A stretch of DNA of 64,000 nucleotides, taken from the NCBI RefSeq assembly GCF_019457885.1, contig NZ_JAHZST010000008.1, positions 62,001-126,000 on the forward strand, in the 5' to 3' direction. The notes below the pieces were generated by a model, which was not told the origin of the DNA, searched no databases, and saw only the letters and a program-made list of their open reading frames with translations. Position 1 is the stretch's first letter; each line of letters opens with the position of its first letter. Shown in pieces: positions 1-10,717 of this stretch. Position numbers and translations under genes: made by a program. Origin of the DNA: Shewanella nanhaiensis. Lineage in GTDB: Bacteria > Pseudomonadota > Gammaproteobacteria > Enterobacterales > Shewanellaceae.

Positions 1-1
1 T

Positions 2-3000
2 TATTATTTTTCAGGGCAAGACCTGCTTAATGAGCAAGGTCAACTTATACACAAGTTTGATGCTCAGGTATTGGCTGCCATTCACCTTGAAGATCGCTGG
101 TTGCTCTCTTTAGATGGTATCGGTCTTACTTTCGTTGCCCCTGAAGAGGATTATCAGATACTAGGCACCTATGTATCTATCGATAAATTTGAACATTTAG
201 CGGTATTCGGTGAGAGATTATGGGCGTCTAATGATCTGGGGGAATTGAATCACTTTAGCATTAAAGGTAACAGCCTTGAGCTGGAAAAAAGTGAAAACCT
301 TGGACTTATTAAGCAAGTCACAGTGTCGCTTGATACCTTGTGGGTTCTGTCTGCAGATGAACTTAAAAAGCTGGCATTAGGCTCAGAAGCTCAACTTATG
401 TCAAATGAGCTCAAGAGTGTTTACAGTGGGCAAGGTTTATCAGAATTATTGATTGGAGAGGAAGCTAACTGGCTGCTTTCTGATAGTGGTGAGTTGATAA
501 AACTAACCTCTTCTGGAGAGCTGTTTATCTCCAAGCTTAATACTTCTAGTCTATCTCAGCTAGGTTATATTCTGGATGATCTTTGGAGTTATGACGCAGG
601 TCAACAGGAGCTGATTTTGATTCGACAGAATCAAAGTCAAGCTTATATTGCTGGGCGTTATCCGCTGATGAGCTCAGGAACGTTGAGCTTTGATAATGGC
701 AAACTCTATAGCTCTGATGGGCAAATCTGGAGTTTGAGTGTGCAGGAGTTCGCCTCTAGGGCTATCTATCAAACCGTGCGTCAACGAGGCAATACTACTG
801 ATGTTAACTTACATCTTGGTTCTGCTATTTCAGCTAACCAAGGCTTTGCTCTCTTAGCGCAGAAAGGGTTACCAAATTCGGATGAAGAACAGATTTACCC
901 TTCGCCTTATACCTCAGATATTAGGCAGTTAAAATCCTCTAAATCAGGTTTGTTAGCTTATGATGCTGCTTCTGGAAAAGTGCATAAACTCAACGCTCAC
1001 AATCTAGAAAATAGTGAGGTTATTGCCTCGCAGCACGGAGTGACAGACTTCGAACTTCAAGAGAGTCGATTGGTACTGGCCTATGGTGATAGACTGCAGA
1101 TCCATGACCTTGTATCTGGGCTAAATGATGAACTCTCAGTATCTGTGGGTGATGATATTCTCTCAATCACGCTCAAGGGAGAGTTCATTTATGTCACAAC
1201 CTTAAGCGGTGGTTTGTATCGAGTGTCAACAGGTGGACTGCCGATCGATAGCTTTAATGTCAAGATTGAAGCTCTGCTTCAAGGCACAGCGGCACTTAAG
1301 CAGTTAGAGATTCTGGGAGATGAACTTTTCTTTGTCTCTAATCAGGGCGTTCATGGTTTTAACTTCAACAGCAATCAGAGCCAAATGCTTATACATGGTT
1401 CTGTTCAGGCTATGAGTTTAGCTCAAGGTTATATCTGGTACAGCCAAGGAGATAAACTGTATCGCTTGTCTATCACCGATGGCGTTACTCCTGAATTGAT
1501 CTACCAAGCAAGTTCCGATATTTCTGCCATTGCAATTGAATTAGATCAAGCCTTGCTTGCTGTTGGCTTAAAAGGGATTGAGCTTGTGTGGTTAGATAAG
1601 ACATCCACTAAGGTGACACCTGCTTTAACAGCGCCAGTATTTGATCAATATTACCAGCTTGGCGATAGACTCAGCATGGAGTTGGCTCAACCTAAAAATG
1701 TGTCAGTGGCAGAGTATTATATCAATAATGTTCGTGTTGCCACGTCAGACGTTTACCCATTTAATGTCAATATTTTAATCCCGACCAGTTTGAAAAATGG
1801 TCAGGAATTTATGCTTAAAGCTGTAATAAAAGATCAGCAGGGAAATATCTACCAAGGGGATGAGAAGCGTTTAAGGCTACAGAGTGAAACGTTACCGCAG
1901 AATAGGTTTAGTGTTGAGCTAAATTTTGATGAGGTAAGCTATGTTCCACGTCCTGTACATTTTGAAGCAGAAATAAGCCAGAGTGATCAACCCATTCGTC
2001 AGGTTGAATTTTATCTTGCTGAAAATATAGCAGGGCCTTACCAGTTGATGCGCAAGCATTATGGTCCTGAATTTGTGGTTCGTAGAAACTTTACCTTGGC
2101 TGAAAGTGGACAATATATTAAAGCGAGAGCCGTTGATATCTATGGAAACTACACTGAGTCGACACCTAGAATAATCCGCAGAGCCTCTGACTTCTTTAAG
2201 CCTGAGTTGAGCCTTACACTTGATAGTCATCTTAATGAACAGGGCAAGGTCACTAATACTCATCCTTATCAGTTGAACTTTACATTGACTGATCAGGGAA
2301 GTGGTATCGAATTAGCCCTGCTCAAACGTGATGATAAAGTTATCTGGGCGGGCTTTAATGAGGGGTTATCAAACTTAGTTGAGTCAGAACATCAACTGGG
2401 TGAAACCTATCAATATGTGTTAACGGCCACAGATAAAGCGAATAACTCGGCGAGCGTTACATTGCCTGTTACTGTGGTGGAGGATGCCTACCCAGAGCTG
2501 ATACAGAGCCAGATCCCGCTTAATATTATCGAGCAGAGTAGCTTCAGTTTGGAGTTAGCGCTATCCGATGATGTTGCACTTAATCAAGTGGATATTCAGT
2601 GGCCAGCCTTTGAAAGAGCTTATCCATTAACGGGTAAAGAGAAACAAGGAAGCTACGAAGTTAAAGATATCCGTCAAGAGAGGATTAATGCTCAGATCAC
2701 TCAAACACTGAAAGTTAGCGTGAGTGATGATGTACAGCAAGTAAGCTCCTATGAGTTTAATATTACGGTTAGCCCCGATGAAGCGCCTAAGCCCGATGAG
2801 TTAAGTCTAGAGCTACCCTATGCAGCGATTTACGGCAACTCGTTGCCTGTGACGTTAAGTAATATGGAGATGGCTGATGATGCAGGCGCTGCTCAGTTAA
2901 CTGCTGAACTTGAGGTTTATTACAATAGTGTGCTGCAGCAAACGCAACCTCTCTGTTCGCCATTACAGAATCGTTATTCGATCTGCAGAGATTCTTTACG

Positions 3001-6000
3001 TAAATCAATTCGGATACCTGAACAACAGGTTACAGGCGACTTTATTGAGGTCGCTGTTAAGTTAACTGACAGGCTAGGTCAGGTGAGCTTAGGAGATCGC
3101 GAACGAGTTAGTTTAACTCAGAAGCCTAACCTCTTAAGGTTTGATGCAAATGGTCTTTCCAGCTTTAATCCAGATTCAGTAAGAAGTGGTGATACTGCTG
3201 CAATTCAGGTGAAGGTACTTGATATCTCCTCTAGAGCTGTAGCATTGCAGAAAGTTGAATTTGCCTTAATCAATAGCGAGAATCAGCGTCAGGTGTTGGG
3301 CTTGGTTGAAACTGACGAGTCAGGCTTTGCACTGCTTGATATGAGCGCATCTGGCCTATTGTCTGGCCAATATCGATTAATTGCTTCTCTTATCGAATAC
3401 CCTGCAATATCCCCTGCTGTGCATCTGTTTGATATTTTGCCTGGCGAACCTGCGCTGGTTAGGGTGAAAAACATTACGCCTGTAATGGTGAATGAAGCTT
3501 TTGAGTTGCAAATTGAGGTGACAGATCTTGCTGAGAACAGGGTCTATGATCTTAATGAACTCAATATGAGTCTGGCCTTTGACCATCCTGATTTCCACTT
3601 TGGATTTGCCAATAATATCAGGATAAGTAGTCGTTATAATCAAGAGGGAGATTATCTTGGCGAAGCGGCACTGATCACAATGAATCAAGGTGTTGCCGAT
3701 ATTTCTGTGTCTGTTCCTCAGACATCGGGAGACTATCTACTCGCCTTACTGAGTTCTATACCTCAAGGGTTAGAGTTAAATTACCAATCGGTTAGCCATG
3801 GTCAATACAGTGACGTTGACGCTGTACCTATCACTATTCTCCCCGGTTTAGCGAACCAGCTAAGTGTAGTTGTCAGCTCTATGACTAATCACAGTTTAGG
3901 CCGTGATGATGTGTTGGAGGTTGATGAAACAGCCACTCTCGCTTTACACCTTGTTGATGAGTTTGGTAATCCTGTTTCTCAAATCATAGATGGGAATGGC
4001 GTCAAACAAGACGCAAATATGACAGTGTCACTCTCTGTGAGCGGAGATGCACAATTTGCAGATGGATCTTCTAGCTACAGTGATGAGATGGCCGCTGGCC
4101 AGTTAATGGTTAACCTTGTCGATACAAGTATTGAAGATGTCACTATGAGTGTCATGGACATTGTTGGTGATTGGGGAATTAATGAGTTTGCAGAGATAGA
4201 GCTAAGCTTTGTGAAGCGCCTGCCTGCAGTCACAGAGGTTCAGGTGCAGCTCGCGAGTAATGAGCTGACCACCCCCGTTCATTTCACCTTTACTGAAGCG
4301 GTTTTCTCTGGAGAAACAGATCAGTTATTAACCGTTCTGGACAGTGAAGCTAAGCCTGTGTCTGGGCTGATGACTCAACTAGATGATTTAAGTGTTGAGT
4401 TTGTACCTGACTCACCATTAAATTTGAATCAAAACTATGGTTTCTCAACCACTAATTCTGGACTAATTGGGGTTGCAGAGGGCGACTCGCTGTTAATACA
4501 GAAGGGTAATTTCTTAAGTGCGCATGTGGCGGTAATGGCGCAAAGTCAAGCATATCTACTCTCCCTTGAAGATACTCAATTAGAGCTTGCTTTGGGAGAG
4601 GGCTTATCTCTTGCACAATTTAGTGCAGGAAAGGTATGGCTTGATGATGTTGAAAGTGAGTTTGATTTCAACCAGCGAGTCATCTCTGCTCCAGAGGTGA
4701 CCGATGAAACTAATGGGACCTTAGTTACCATTAGGCTAGAAGGTCACTTAGCAAGTGGCGATCCAATTCAATTTGCAAACACAATTAGTTTACCTCTGCT
4801 TACCTCTGATGGTGATTATGATGGGGACGGACTAAATAACGCGTTAGAGCACCGTTTGGAGTTAGATCCAACTAGCCAAGATACTGATGGTAACGGTATC
4901 GCTGATGGTCGTGAAGATGCCGACGGCGACGGGATCGATAATCTCCTTGAACTTGAATTGGGATCGCAACTCGACAATAGCGACAGTGACGATGATGGCC
5001 TTGCTGATGGTATCGAATATGAGCTGGGCTCAGACTTAACCAATGCTGATACCGACGGAGATGGAGTGAGTGATGCGGTAGAGTTAGCTTCAGGCTCAGA
5101 TCTAAACGATGCAAATAGTCGTTCTATTAAACCTGAGTTTGTCACGGGTTTACAGGTGACGCCAAAGAGTATTAATTACAACTTTGGTACTCAAACTGAA
5201 GATGTGGTCTTGGCTGTTCAGGCTCAGGTTTCGTTAGATAATCGTAACTATCTGGTGGATGTATCTGATGCTGGTTTCTTCGATCTTATCTTCAGCTCAG
5301 CAAACACTAATGTTGCTGTGCCATCTTTCCAGGGCTTTACGCCTGTAGGGCTAGGTCAGAGTGAATTAACAGTCACCTTCGGGCGCTTCTCCGATACAGC
5401 TCAACTGAGTGTGACAGAAACTGTCGATCTGGGAGATGTGGTTTGGGAAAATGAAGTCGTTGAGCTATTTGGGGGCGCATCGGCTGCCAGTGTCACTGTG
5501 ATTGGCGAGGTTGATGTTACGATTCATGGCGCTTTATCTGTTACCAATGACATGGTGCTTAAACCCAAAGCTAACTTCACCCTAGTCAGTGATGATGTTG
5601 TCATTAACGGTGACCTAAATATAGAGTCTGGAAGCACGCTAGAGGAGCATACCTCTGAGTTTTCAGATGTACAACTGATCCCCTTCTCTTCACTGTTTGA
5701 GACTCAAATAGAGGTGCCTGTTGGTACATCTGAATTAACCGCAATGTTTGCGACCACCGATGGCACGAGCAATAACAGTGTATTGGTATATATGAAGCAT
5801 GGTTCTCAACCCAATAGGTATGGAAATGATAATCAATGTAGCAGGCTCAGTGCTGGCTGTGTGATTCGAGATCCTATCCCTGGAACCTATTATGTTCTGA
5901 TGAACACAGCGCAGGAGATTGGTACACAGACGGTTGATTTAACCATTACTAGCACAGTTGAGGTTGAGCCTTCTCAATTTAAGCTGACCTCTGATAATGC

Positions 6001-9000
6001 GTTAACTATTGCGGGTGGCATGGACCTAAACCATGGAGTGCTAGATGCTGGAGTGACAGATATTCATGTTTCTAGAGCAATCAATACCTCAGGTACAAGT
6101 AGTATTATCGCCTCACGCTTGACCGGTTTTGCTGATGCTTCAATAAATGGTGAGATATTAGAGCTAGGGTTACTTGATCAATTTGCGCTTTCAGGAAACC
6201 TCTCTCTAAATGCACCGATAAAGGCCAAAAAAGCTGATGTGGAGACTAAGAGACTCTACCCTATACACCTTAATGTAGGCCAAAAGCTACTGGCAAACTC
6301 AACGATTAATGCTGAAGATGCTGGTTATCCAATTGGTTATGGTATTGGTTTCAAAGAGGGTTACTGCCTAGCGAGCCATGCTGGTCAAACTGCTAATGAT
6401 TGCGCTCATGGAAACTATAGAAAGCCAGTTCACTTTGGAGCTGGTAGTGCTACAGGGATCGGTGGTGGTGTGATCTGGATTGAAGCTAACCAAATAGATG
6501 TCAACCTTCCTGAGAGTGAAGATACTTGGTTGAACATTGGCGGGTTTGATCATTATGCTCAATATGGCCAACCTTTTGCCGCGGGAGGCAGTGCATTTAT
6601 AGATTCGGATAAGCTGACTATTATCAATGCGCCTACTTTAGTTGAAACTGGTTTCTCGTTAGGTGGAGAAGTTAGGGAGCCTATGAGTGGCCGAGTTGCG
6701 ATACATGCCAGTGAGTTTGATATTCAGGGAGAAGGCGGTGGAGGTAATCCTCCTATGCCAATGGCGGTTCCAATGTCATCTGCAAGTAGCTTAAGTCAGG
6801 CGGAGGTGATTGAGCAGCTTGATCAGTTAGGGCGTAGAATTTTTGTCGAAGGTACTATCTATCTTGAACACAAAGAGAGTGGTGTCAGCAGCTTTATCAC
6901 AGGCTTTATGGAGGGAGGCGAGGGGCCAATTGAGGGGCCAATGAGTCTTCCTATGGCGACTAAGCTTTCAGCTCTTAGTTCACAGTCTGTAGAAGATGAA
7001 AAAACTGACAGTCCTATTGTCGATAGCGCTATTGCGTCGGCTCAGAGCGCTGACGCTGAAGTCGGGGACGAGGTATCGGCTCGAATACCACCTCAAGGAC
7101 GCTCGCTACACGCTATTAGTGTAGGTCTGCATCAGATCAGTGATGTCGCCGATATGGGGCAAGGTCGATGGGAGTTAACCACGACTAGCAATGTGTGGTC
7201 ATCTAACTTGGCGGGCAGTGGGCGTGAGCTTGAAGGAATACAGCTACGTCTAACTAATGAAGATGGTTCAGCACTCACAGATGTAGTGATAACTGATAAT
7301 AGTGCCAATAGCCTTATTGTGACTTCGAGTGAGGACCTCTATCAGTTTAATCTTGGGCTTATGCATGGTTTACATAAGTTCACCAAGCTCTATCTAGGAC
7401 GCAGTATCAGTTTTGGTAATGATATTGTCGAGTTTGAGTTGGGTGAAATAAATTATGGAGAGATCTGGGCCTATAGCTTACCTGAGTTCTTTATCGATAA
7501 AGTGTTCGATAATCGACGTACTGGTTTCCATATTAATACGCCATTAGTGTTAAGTAGAACTAGTTTTGCTGACGGTATCACTATTGATGCTAAGTCTATT
7601 CGCTTTACAAATGCGGTTGTTTTACGTGAGATTTTACTTGTCGCCGATAAGATTACTTTCGAAAGCGATATGACTGCCGATTTTGATGTAAAGATTCTAA
7701 CTCGTGATGATATTCAGGTACTTGGATCCTACACCATAGATTCTTATCATTCGCTCTCTGCTGGCGGTACTGTCTCTGTTCTTGATGATATGTACGTCAA
7801 TAGTACATTGGATTTACGACTACAGTTTTGGTCCAATGATGTTTCGTTCAAGATGGACTCTCCATTAGCTCGCTTTAATGTTGGCGGCCTACTTAATATC
7901 AGTTCAAGTGGTCGTATCAATAAACGCTTTGGTGGTGGTTTAGGTGTCTCTTTTGACCCTCAAGCCGATCTCTCTATGCAAGGTGTTCATGCTTCAATGC
8001 CAACACCTAATAATTCTGCAAATTTATTGGCATTTGGTGACTATACAAAACCTACCTCTGTTGGTTTTGGTGGTGTTACTAACTCCTCTATCTCAAGTGA
8101 TTATAACGACGGCGCTGGTGCTATTCAGATCCAGGCTGATGAGATTATTTTAGATGGAGAGATCACGGTGACTCCTCAAGTGAGCTCTTATGAAGCAGAG
8201 AATTATCAAGTCCTTCCTGCCGCAGGATCGATTTGGCTCGATACGAGTAAGCTCTCTGGGGCTGGGAAGCTTAATGCTTATGGCCCTAAAGTAGACAACT
8301 ATCCAATTAAAAAATTGGGAGGGGCTGGAAGAATCGCTGTTTATACCGATGAAAATACCTTTACAGGTAAGGTACAAACAGGCAGTGCAGTTGGTAAAAC
8401 TATCTCTGTTGGTACGAGTTACATAGTCAATAAGGCCAATGAACTTGGTCGATTTGAGGTCAAGATGGGTGAGAGTAGCTCAATATGCAGTAGTGATTGT
8501 CTAGGTAGTTGGATAATTCTGCCGCAAGTGGGCCAACATCAAGTGACTCAGGTTGAAGCGTTGGCCGATGGTTACTGGCGTTTAAGTGTTGATGGCGCGA
8601 ACTGGCCACTTAAGGAACAATTTGATGGTTTCAGTATCACTAATGAGTTTATCGATCTCTCAAACGGCACCTCTAGCATTAAAAACTTGCAGATCACTGA
8701 GCATGAAAGCAGCAGTTTAGTGGTGCATTCTGACGATGACTTGACGCAATTCCTTGGTGAGACGTTAGTGGGAGTACATAGATTTGAGTCACTCTATTTA
8801 GATAAGTTTACTCGCCTAGATATAGGGCAAGATAAGTTAAGAGTCTCAGATACCGCTAGCTCCTTTATTGGTGGCAATGTGCTTATCAAAGCAGGAACTC
8901 AAGACAGTGATATTCACAATTGGCTAGAACAGCAAGGGGTACAGTTATATCAGCAGGAAGCAAGCTACCCTAGCGGGTTAATACTCGGTTACCAGCAAAC

Positions 9001-10642
9001 ATTTAATATTGCCGCCGAGACTATCTCATTTGGTGGAGCTGTAGAGCTCTCTGAGCAGGCCAACCTTAAACTCACCTCTTATGGGCGTGTCGATATTACT
9101 GGAGCGCTGAATTTAAATTCATATAGCGAGCTGTCTGGAGACCTGAAAGGGGCCGTAGTAGAGATATTCGGTGATATTGACCTTAAAACTAGGGCTAAGC
9201 TCAACTTTACTCAGTCTCGGTTAGAACGCTTGATTGTACACGGCAATGTATACCTAGCTGATTATGCCGAGTTTGCTGTAAATGCAGAAAATATTCAGAT
9301 TGATGGCGAGCTTGTCGCTGCCGTTAATGCTGGTGTTTATCTTGATGTCTCTGAGGATCTGACCATATCTAAGCGACTTGAGCTGGGTGAAAATAACACT
9401 AACTCTTCAGGGCACAAGTTTGTTTTCAACAACATGAATGTCGGAGAGGGGCTCACACTTCTAGATTGGGCTGTTGTGAGGATGTCAGCTGGAGTCGTCA
9501 ATATTACTGGTGATTTAGCGCTTGCCCAATATGCCATGTTTGATCTTGATAATAGTGACGCTCAATCAAACATGCAGCTTAATTTCAATATATCTGGTCT
9601 CTTTACTTTGGCTCAATATGCCAAGGTTGATGCCCGTGTGAGTGGTTATCGAAGTCATGTTTTAGGGACTAGTTTATATTGCCACGCAGGAAGAAATCGA
9701 AACTCTGCTAAAGGTTGTGAATATGGTCATTACCGCCGCGCTAAATATGCGGGACTGAAGGGTTCATCATATGGAGATGTGAATTTTGGTGGCGGTGCCC
9801 TCGCTATTCAAGCTCAAGAGTTTGTTCTTGAAGGTGATATTTTAGCCAGTGGTGGCAGTGAGAGGTATGAAAGTGGTGGCTCAGGTGGCGCTGTGCATAT
9901 TGAAACCGAAAAGCTCTCAGGTAGTGGGGATGTTAATGTTGCTGGTGGCCCTGCATCAACCTATTACCAAAAAGGCGGTTCAGGTCGTATATCTATCTAT
10001 TCTGACGACTCAGCGGGTTATTCTGGCACTTTAACTGCTTCAACTGCTCACTCATATAGACTCTCTGATAATGCGGGGGCTGGCACCATCTACCTTGCCG
10101 ATGGTAACGGGAATAACGGTAAATTGGTGATCGATAATGTCTCTGAGTTAACCGATGATGCAGGTACCGACTTAAGAGCGGTTGGTTTAGGCGTGGTTGG
10201 CTGTGTCGAGGCTCTCTCTGGCGAGCTTTGGCGGATCACTGCAGAGAGTGGATGTGGTGAGATCTCAAGTATTTCACTGTGGCAAGACTCAGCGATAAAT
10301 GAGGCACAATCTGTTGTAGGTCGGTATGTCGATCTGGATATTGCAGATAACAGCAGTGAGGTTCTTGAGATCATTGCTAACACAGAGAACAGCTTGCTGG
10401 TCTCCTCTAGTCAAGATCTCTCCTCTGCAGAGGGCAAAACGTTTCAGGGGATCCACCTTTTGAAATCAATCTCCTTAAAGAACTTCGCCCGTGTCGACTT
10501 TGGAAGAGACCGTATAGAGGTGTCCGATACCGAGAACTCTGAGGTGATGAGCAACGTTCATCTAAAACTTGGTGCGGCAAATGATGAGTTTATTGAACTA
10601 CTAAATCAGTCAGGTGCTAGCGTCACTTGGTTGAATAATTAA
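2..10642 (+). CDS. Giant secreted repeat protein with thrombospondin type 3 repeats, 5' end outside window
   Basis: The reading frame is open from base 2, so at least 3546 residues are present and the true start with any signal peptide lies upstream. A TTG at 71 is not a convincing start. Up to about 1640 the protein is built of short beta-strand repeats of propeller type. From about 1640 to 4750 it shows Ig-like or cadherin-like modules. At 4808-5120 there are Asp-rich DxDxDG calcium-binding repeats of thrombospondin type 3. From about 5400 to the end there are three long related units rich in Gly and beta strands, recurring near 6440, 8060 and 9780. This is inferred to be a surface or secreted adhesin-like scaffold. 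It leads an operon with two foldases and two more giant proteins. The exact function is unknown. Confidence 0.85.
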   Translation, partial: YYFSGQDLLNEQGQLIHKFDAQVLAAIHLEDRWLLSLDGIGLTFVAPEEDYQILGTYVSIDKFEHLAVFGERLWASNDLGELNHFSIKGNSLELEKSENLGLIKQVTVSLDTLWVLSADELKKLALGSEAQLMSNELKSVYSGQGLSELLIGEEANWLLSDSGELIKLTSSGELFISKLNTSSLSQLGYILDDLWSYDAGQQELILIRQNQSQAYIAGRYPLMSSGTLSFDNGKLYSSDGQIWSLSVQEFASRAIYQTVRQRGNTTDVNLHLGSAISANQGFALLAQKGLPNSDEEQIYPSPYTSDIRQLKSSKSGLLAYDAASGKVHKLNAHNLENSEVIASQHGVTDFELQESRLVLAYGDRLQIHDLVSGLNDELSVSVGDDILSITLKGEFIYVTTLSGGLYRVSTGGLPIDSFNVKIEALLQGTAALKQLEILGDELFFVSNQGVHGFNFNSNQSQMLIHGSVQAMSLAQGYIWYSQGDKLYRLSITDGVTPELIYQASSDISAIAIELDQALLAVGLKGIELVWLDKTSTKVTPALTAPVFDQYYQLGDRLSMELAQPKNVSVAEYYINNVRVATSDVYPFNVNILIPTSLKNGQEFMLKAVIKDQQGNIYQGDEKRLRLQSETLPQNRFSVELNFDEVSYVPRPVHFEAEISQSDQPIRQVEFYLAENIAGPYQLMRKHYGPEFVVRRNFTLAESGQYIKARAVDIYGNYTESTPRIIRRASDFFKPELSLTLDSHLNEQGKVTNTHPYQLNFTLTDQGSGIELALLKRDDKVIWAGFNEGLSNLVESEHQLGETYQYVLTATDKANNSASVTLPVTVVEDAYPELIQSQIPLNIIEQSSFSLELALSDDVALNQVDIQWPAFERAYPLTGKEKQGSYEVKDIRQERINAQITQTLKVSVSDDVQQVSSYEFNITVSPDEAPKPDELSLELPYAAIYGNSLPVTLSNMEMADDAGAAQLTAELEVYYNSVLQQTQPLCSPLQNRYSICRDSLRKSIRIPEQQVTGDFIEVAVKLTDRLGQVSLGDRERVSLTQKPNLLRFDANGLSSFNPDSVRSGDTAAIQVKVLDISSRAVALQKVEFALINSENQRQVLGLVETDESGFALLDMSASGLLSGQYRLIASLIEYPAISPAVHLFDILPGEPALVRVKNITPVMVNEAFELQIEVTDLAENRVYDLNELNMSLAFDHPDFHFGFANNIRISSRYNQEGDYLGEAALITMNQGVADISVSVPQTSGDYLLALLSSIPQGLELNYQSVSHGQYSDVDAVPITILPGLANQLSVVVSSMTNHSLGRDDVLEVDETATLALHLVDEFGNPVSQIIDGNGVKQDANMTVSLSVSGDAQFADGSSSYSDEMAAGQLMVNLVDTSIEDVTMSVMDIVGDWGINEFAEIELSFVKRLPAVTEVQVQLASNELTTPVHFTFTEAVFSGETDQLLTVLDSEAKPVSGLMTQLDDLSVEFVPDSPLNLNQNYGFSTTNSGLIGVAEGDSLLIQKGNFLSAHVAVMAQSQAYLLSLEDTQLELALGEGLSLAQFSAGKVWLDDVESEFDFNQRVISAPEVTDETNGTLVTIRLEGHLASGDPIQFANTISLPLLTSDGDYDGDGLNNALEHRLELDPTSQDTDGNGIADGREDADGDGIDNLLELELGSQLDNSDSDDDGLADGIEYELGSDLTNADTDGDGVSDAVELASGSDLNDANSRSIKPEFVTGLQVTPKSINYNFGTQTEDVVLAVQAQVSLDNRNYLVDVSDAGFFDLIFSSANTNVAVPSFQGFTPVGLGQSELTVTFGRFSDTAQLSVTETVDLGDVVWENEVVELFGGASAASVTVIGEVDVTIHGALSVTNDMVLKPKANFTLVSDDVVINGDLNIESGSTLEEHTSEFSDVQLIPFSSLFETQIEVPVGTSELTAMFATTDGTSNNSVLVYMKHGSQPNRYGNDNQCSRLSAGCVIRDPIPGTYYVLMNTAQEIGTQTVDLTITSTVEVEPSQFKLTSDNALTIAGGMDLNHGVLDAGVTDIHVSRAINTSGTSSIIASRLTGFADASINGEILELGLLDQFALSGNLSLNAPIKAKKADVETKRLYPIHLNVGQKLLANSTINAEDAGYPIGYGIGFKEGYCLASHAGQTANDCAHGNYRKPVHFGAGSATGIGGGVIWIEANQIDVNLPESEDTWLNIGGFDHYAQYGQPFAAGGSAFIDSDKLTIINAPTLVETGFSLGGEVREPMSGRVAIHASEFDIQGEGGGGNPPMPMAVPMSSASSLSQAEVIEQLDQLGRRIFVEGTIYLEHKESGVSSFITGFMEGGEGPIEGPMSLPMATKLSALSSQSVEDEKTDSPIVDSAIASAQSADAEVGDEVSARIPPQGRSLHAISVGLHQISDVADMGQGRWELTTTSNVWSSNLAGSGRELEGIQLRLTNEDGSALTDVVITDNSANSLIVTSSEDLYQFNLGLMHGLHKFTKLYLGRSISFGNDIVEFELGEINYGEIWAYSLPEFFIDKVFDNRRTGFHINTPLVLSRTSFADGITIDAKSIRFTNAVVLREILLVADKITFESDMTADFDVKILTRDDIQVLGSYTIDSYHSLSAGGTVSVLDDMYVNSTLDLRLQFWSNDVSFKMDSPLARFNVGGLLNISSSGRINKRFGGGLGVSFDPQADLSMQGVHASMPTPNNSANLLAFGDYTKPTSVGFGGVTNSSISSDYNDGAGAIQIQADEIILDGEITVTPQVSSYEAENYQVLPAAGSIWLDTSKLSGAGKLNAYGPKVDNYPIKKLGGAGRIAVYTDENTFTGKVQTGSAVGKTISVGTSYIVNKANELGRFEVKMGESSSICSSDCLGSWIILPQVGQHQVTQVEALADGYWRLSVDGANWPLKEQFDGFSITNEFIDLSNGTSSIKNLQITEHESSSLVVHSDDDLTQFLGETLVGVHRFESLYLDKFTRLDIGQDKLRVSDTASSFIGGNVLIKAGTQDSDIHNWLEQQGVQLYQQEASYPSGLILGYQQTFNIAAETISFGGAVELSEQANLKLTSYGRVDITGALNLNSYSELSGDLKGAVVEIFGDIDLKTRAKLNFTQSRLERLIVHGNVYLADYAEFAVNAENIQIDGELVAAVNAGVYLDVSEDLTISKRLELGENNTNSSGHKFVFNNMNVGEGLTLLDWAVVRMSAGVVNITGDLALAQYAMFDLDNSDAQSNMQLNFNISGLFTLAQYAKVDARVSGYRSHVLGTSLYCHAGRNRNSAKGCEYGHYRRAKYAGLKGSSYGDVNFGGGALAIQAQEFVLEGDILASGGSERYESGGSGGAVHIETEKLSGSGDVNVAGGPASTYYQKGGSGRISIYSDDSAGYSGTLTASTAHSYRLSDNAGAGTIYLADGNGNNGKLVIDNVSELTDDAGTDLRAVGLGVVGCVEALSGELWRITAESGCGEISSISLWQDSAINEAQSVVGRYVDLDIADNSSEVLEIIANTENSLLVSSSQDLSSAEGKTFQGIHLLKSISLKNFARVDFGRDRIEVSDTENSEVMSNVHLKLGAANDEFIELLNQSGASVTWLNN

Positions 10643-10717
10643 AAAATGAAAAATGTTACTTTTTTGATACTAAAAAGTGTATTTTTAAGCGCTTTCAATT
10701 TTGTATAAGGATGTAAT

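Noticed and set aside
4816..5145. Ser/Pro-rich minus-strand frames over the calcium-binding repeats
   Set aside because: Low-complexity shadows of the DxDGDG coding repeats.
10656..10679. ACTTTTT/AAAAAGT hairpin between the scaffold gene and the first foldase
   Set aside because: All-AT stem with no GC part; too weak to call a terminator, and the genes look co-transcribed.
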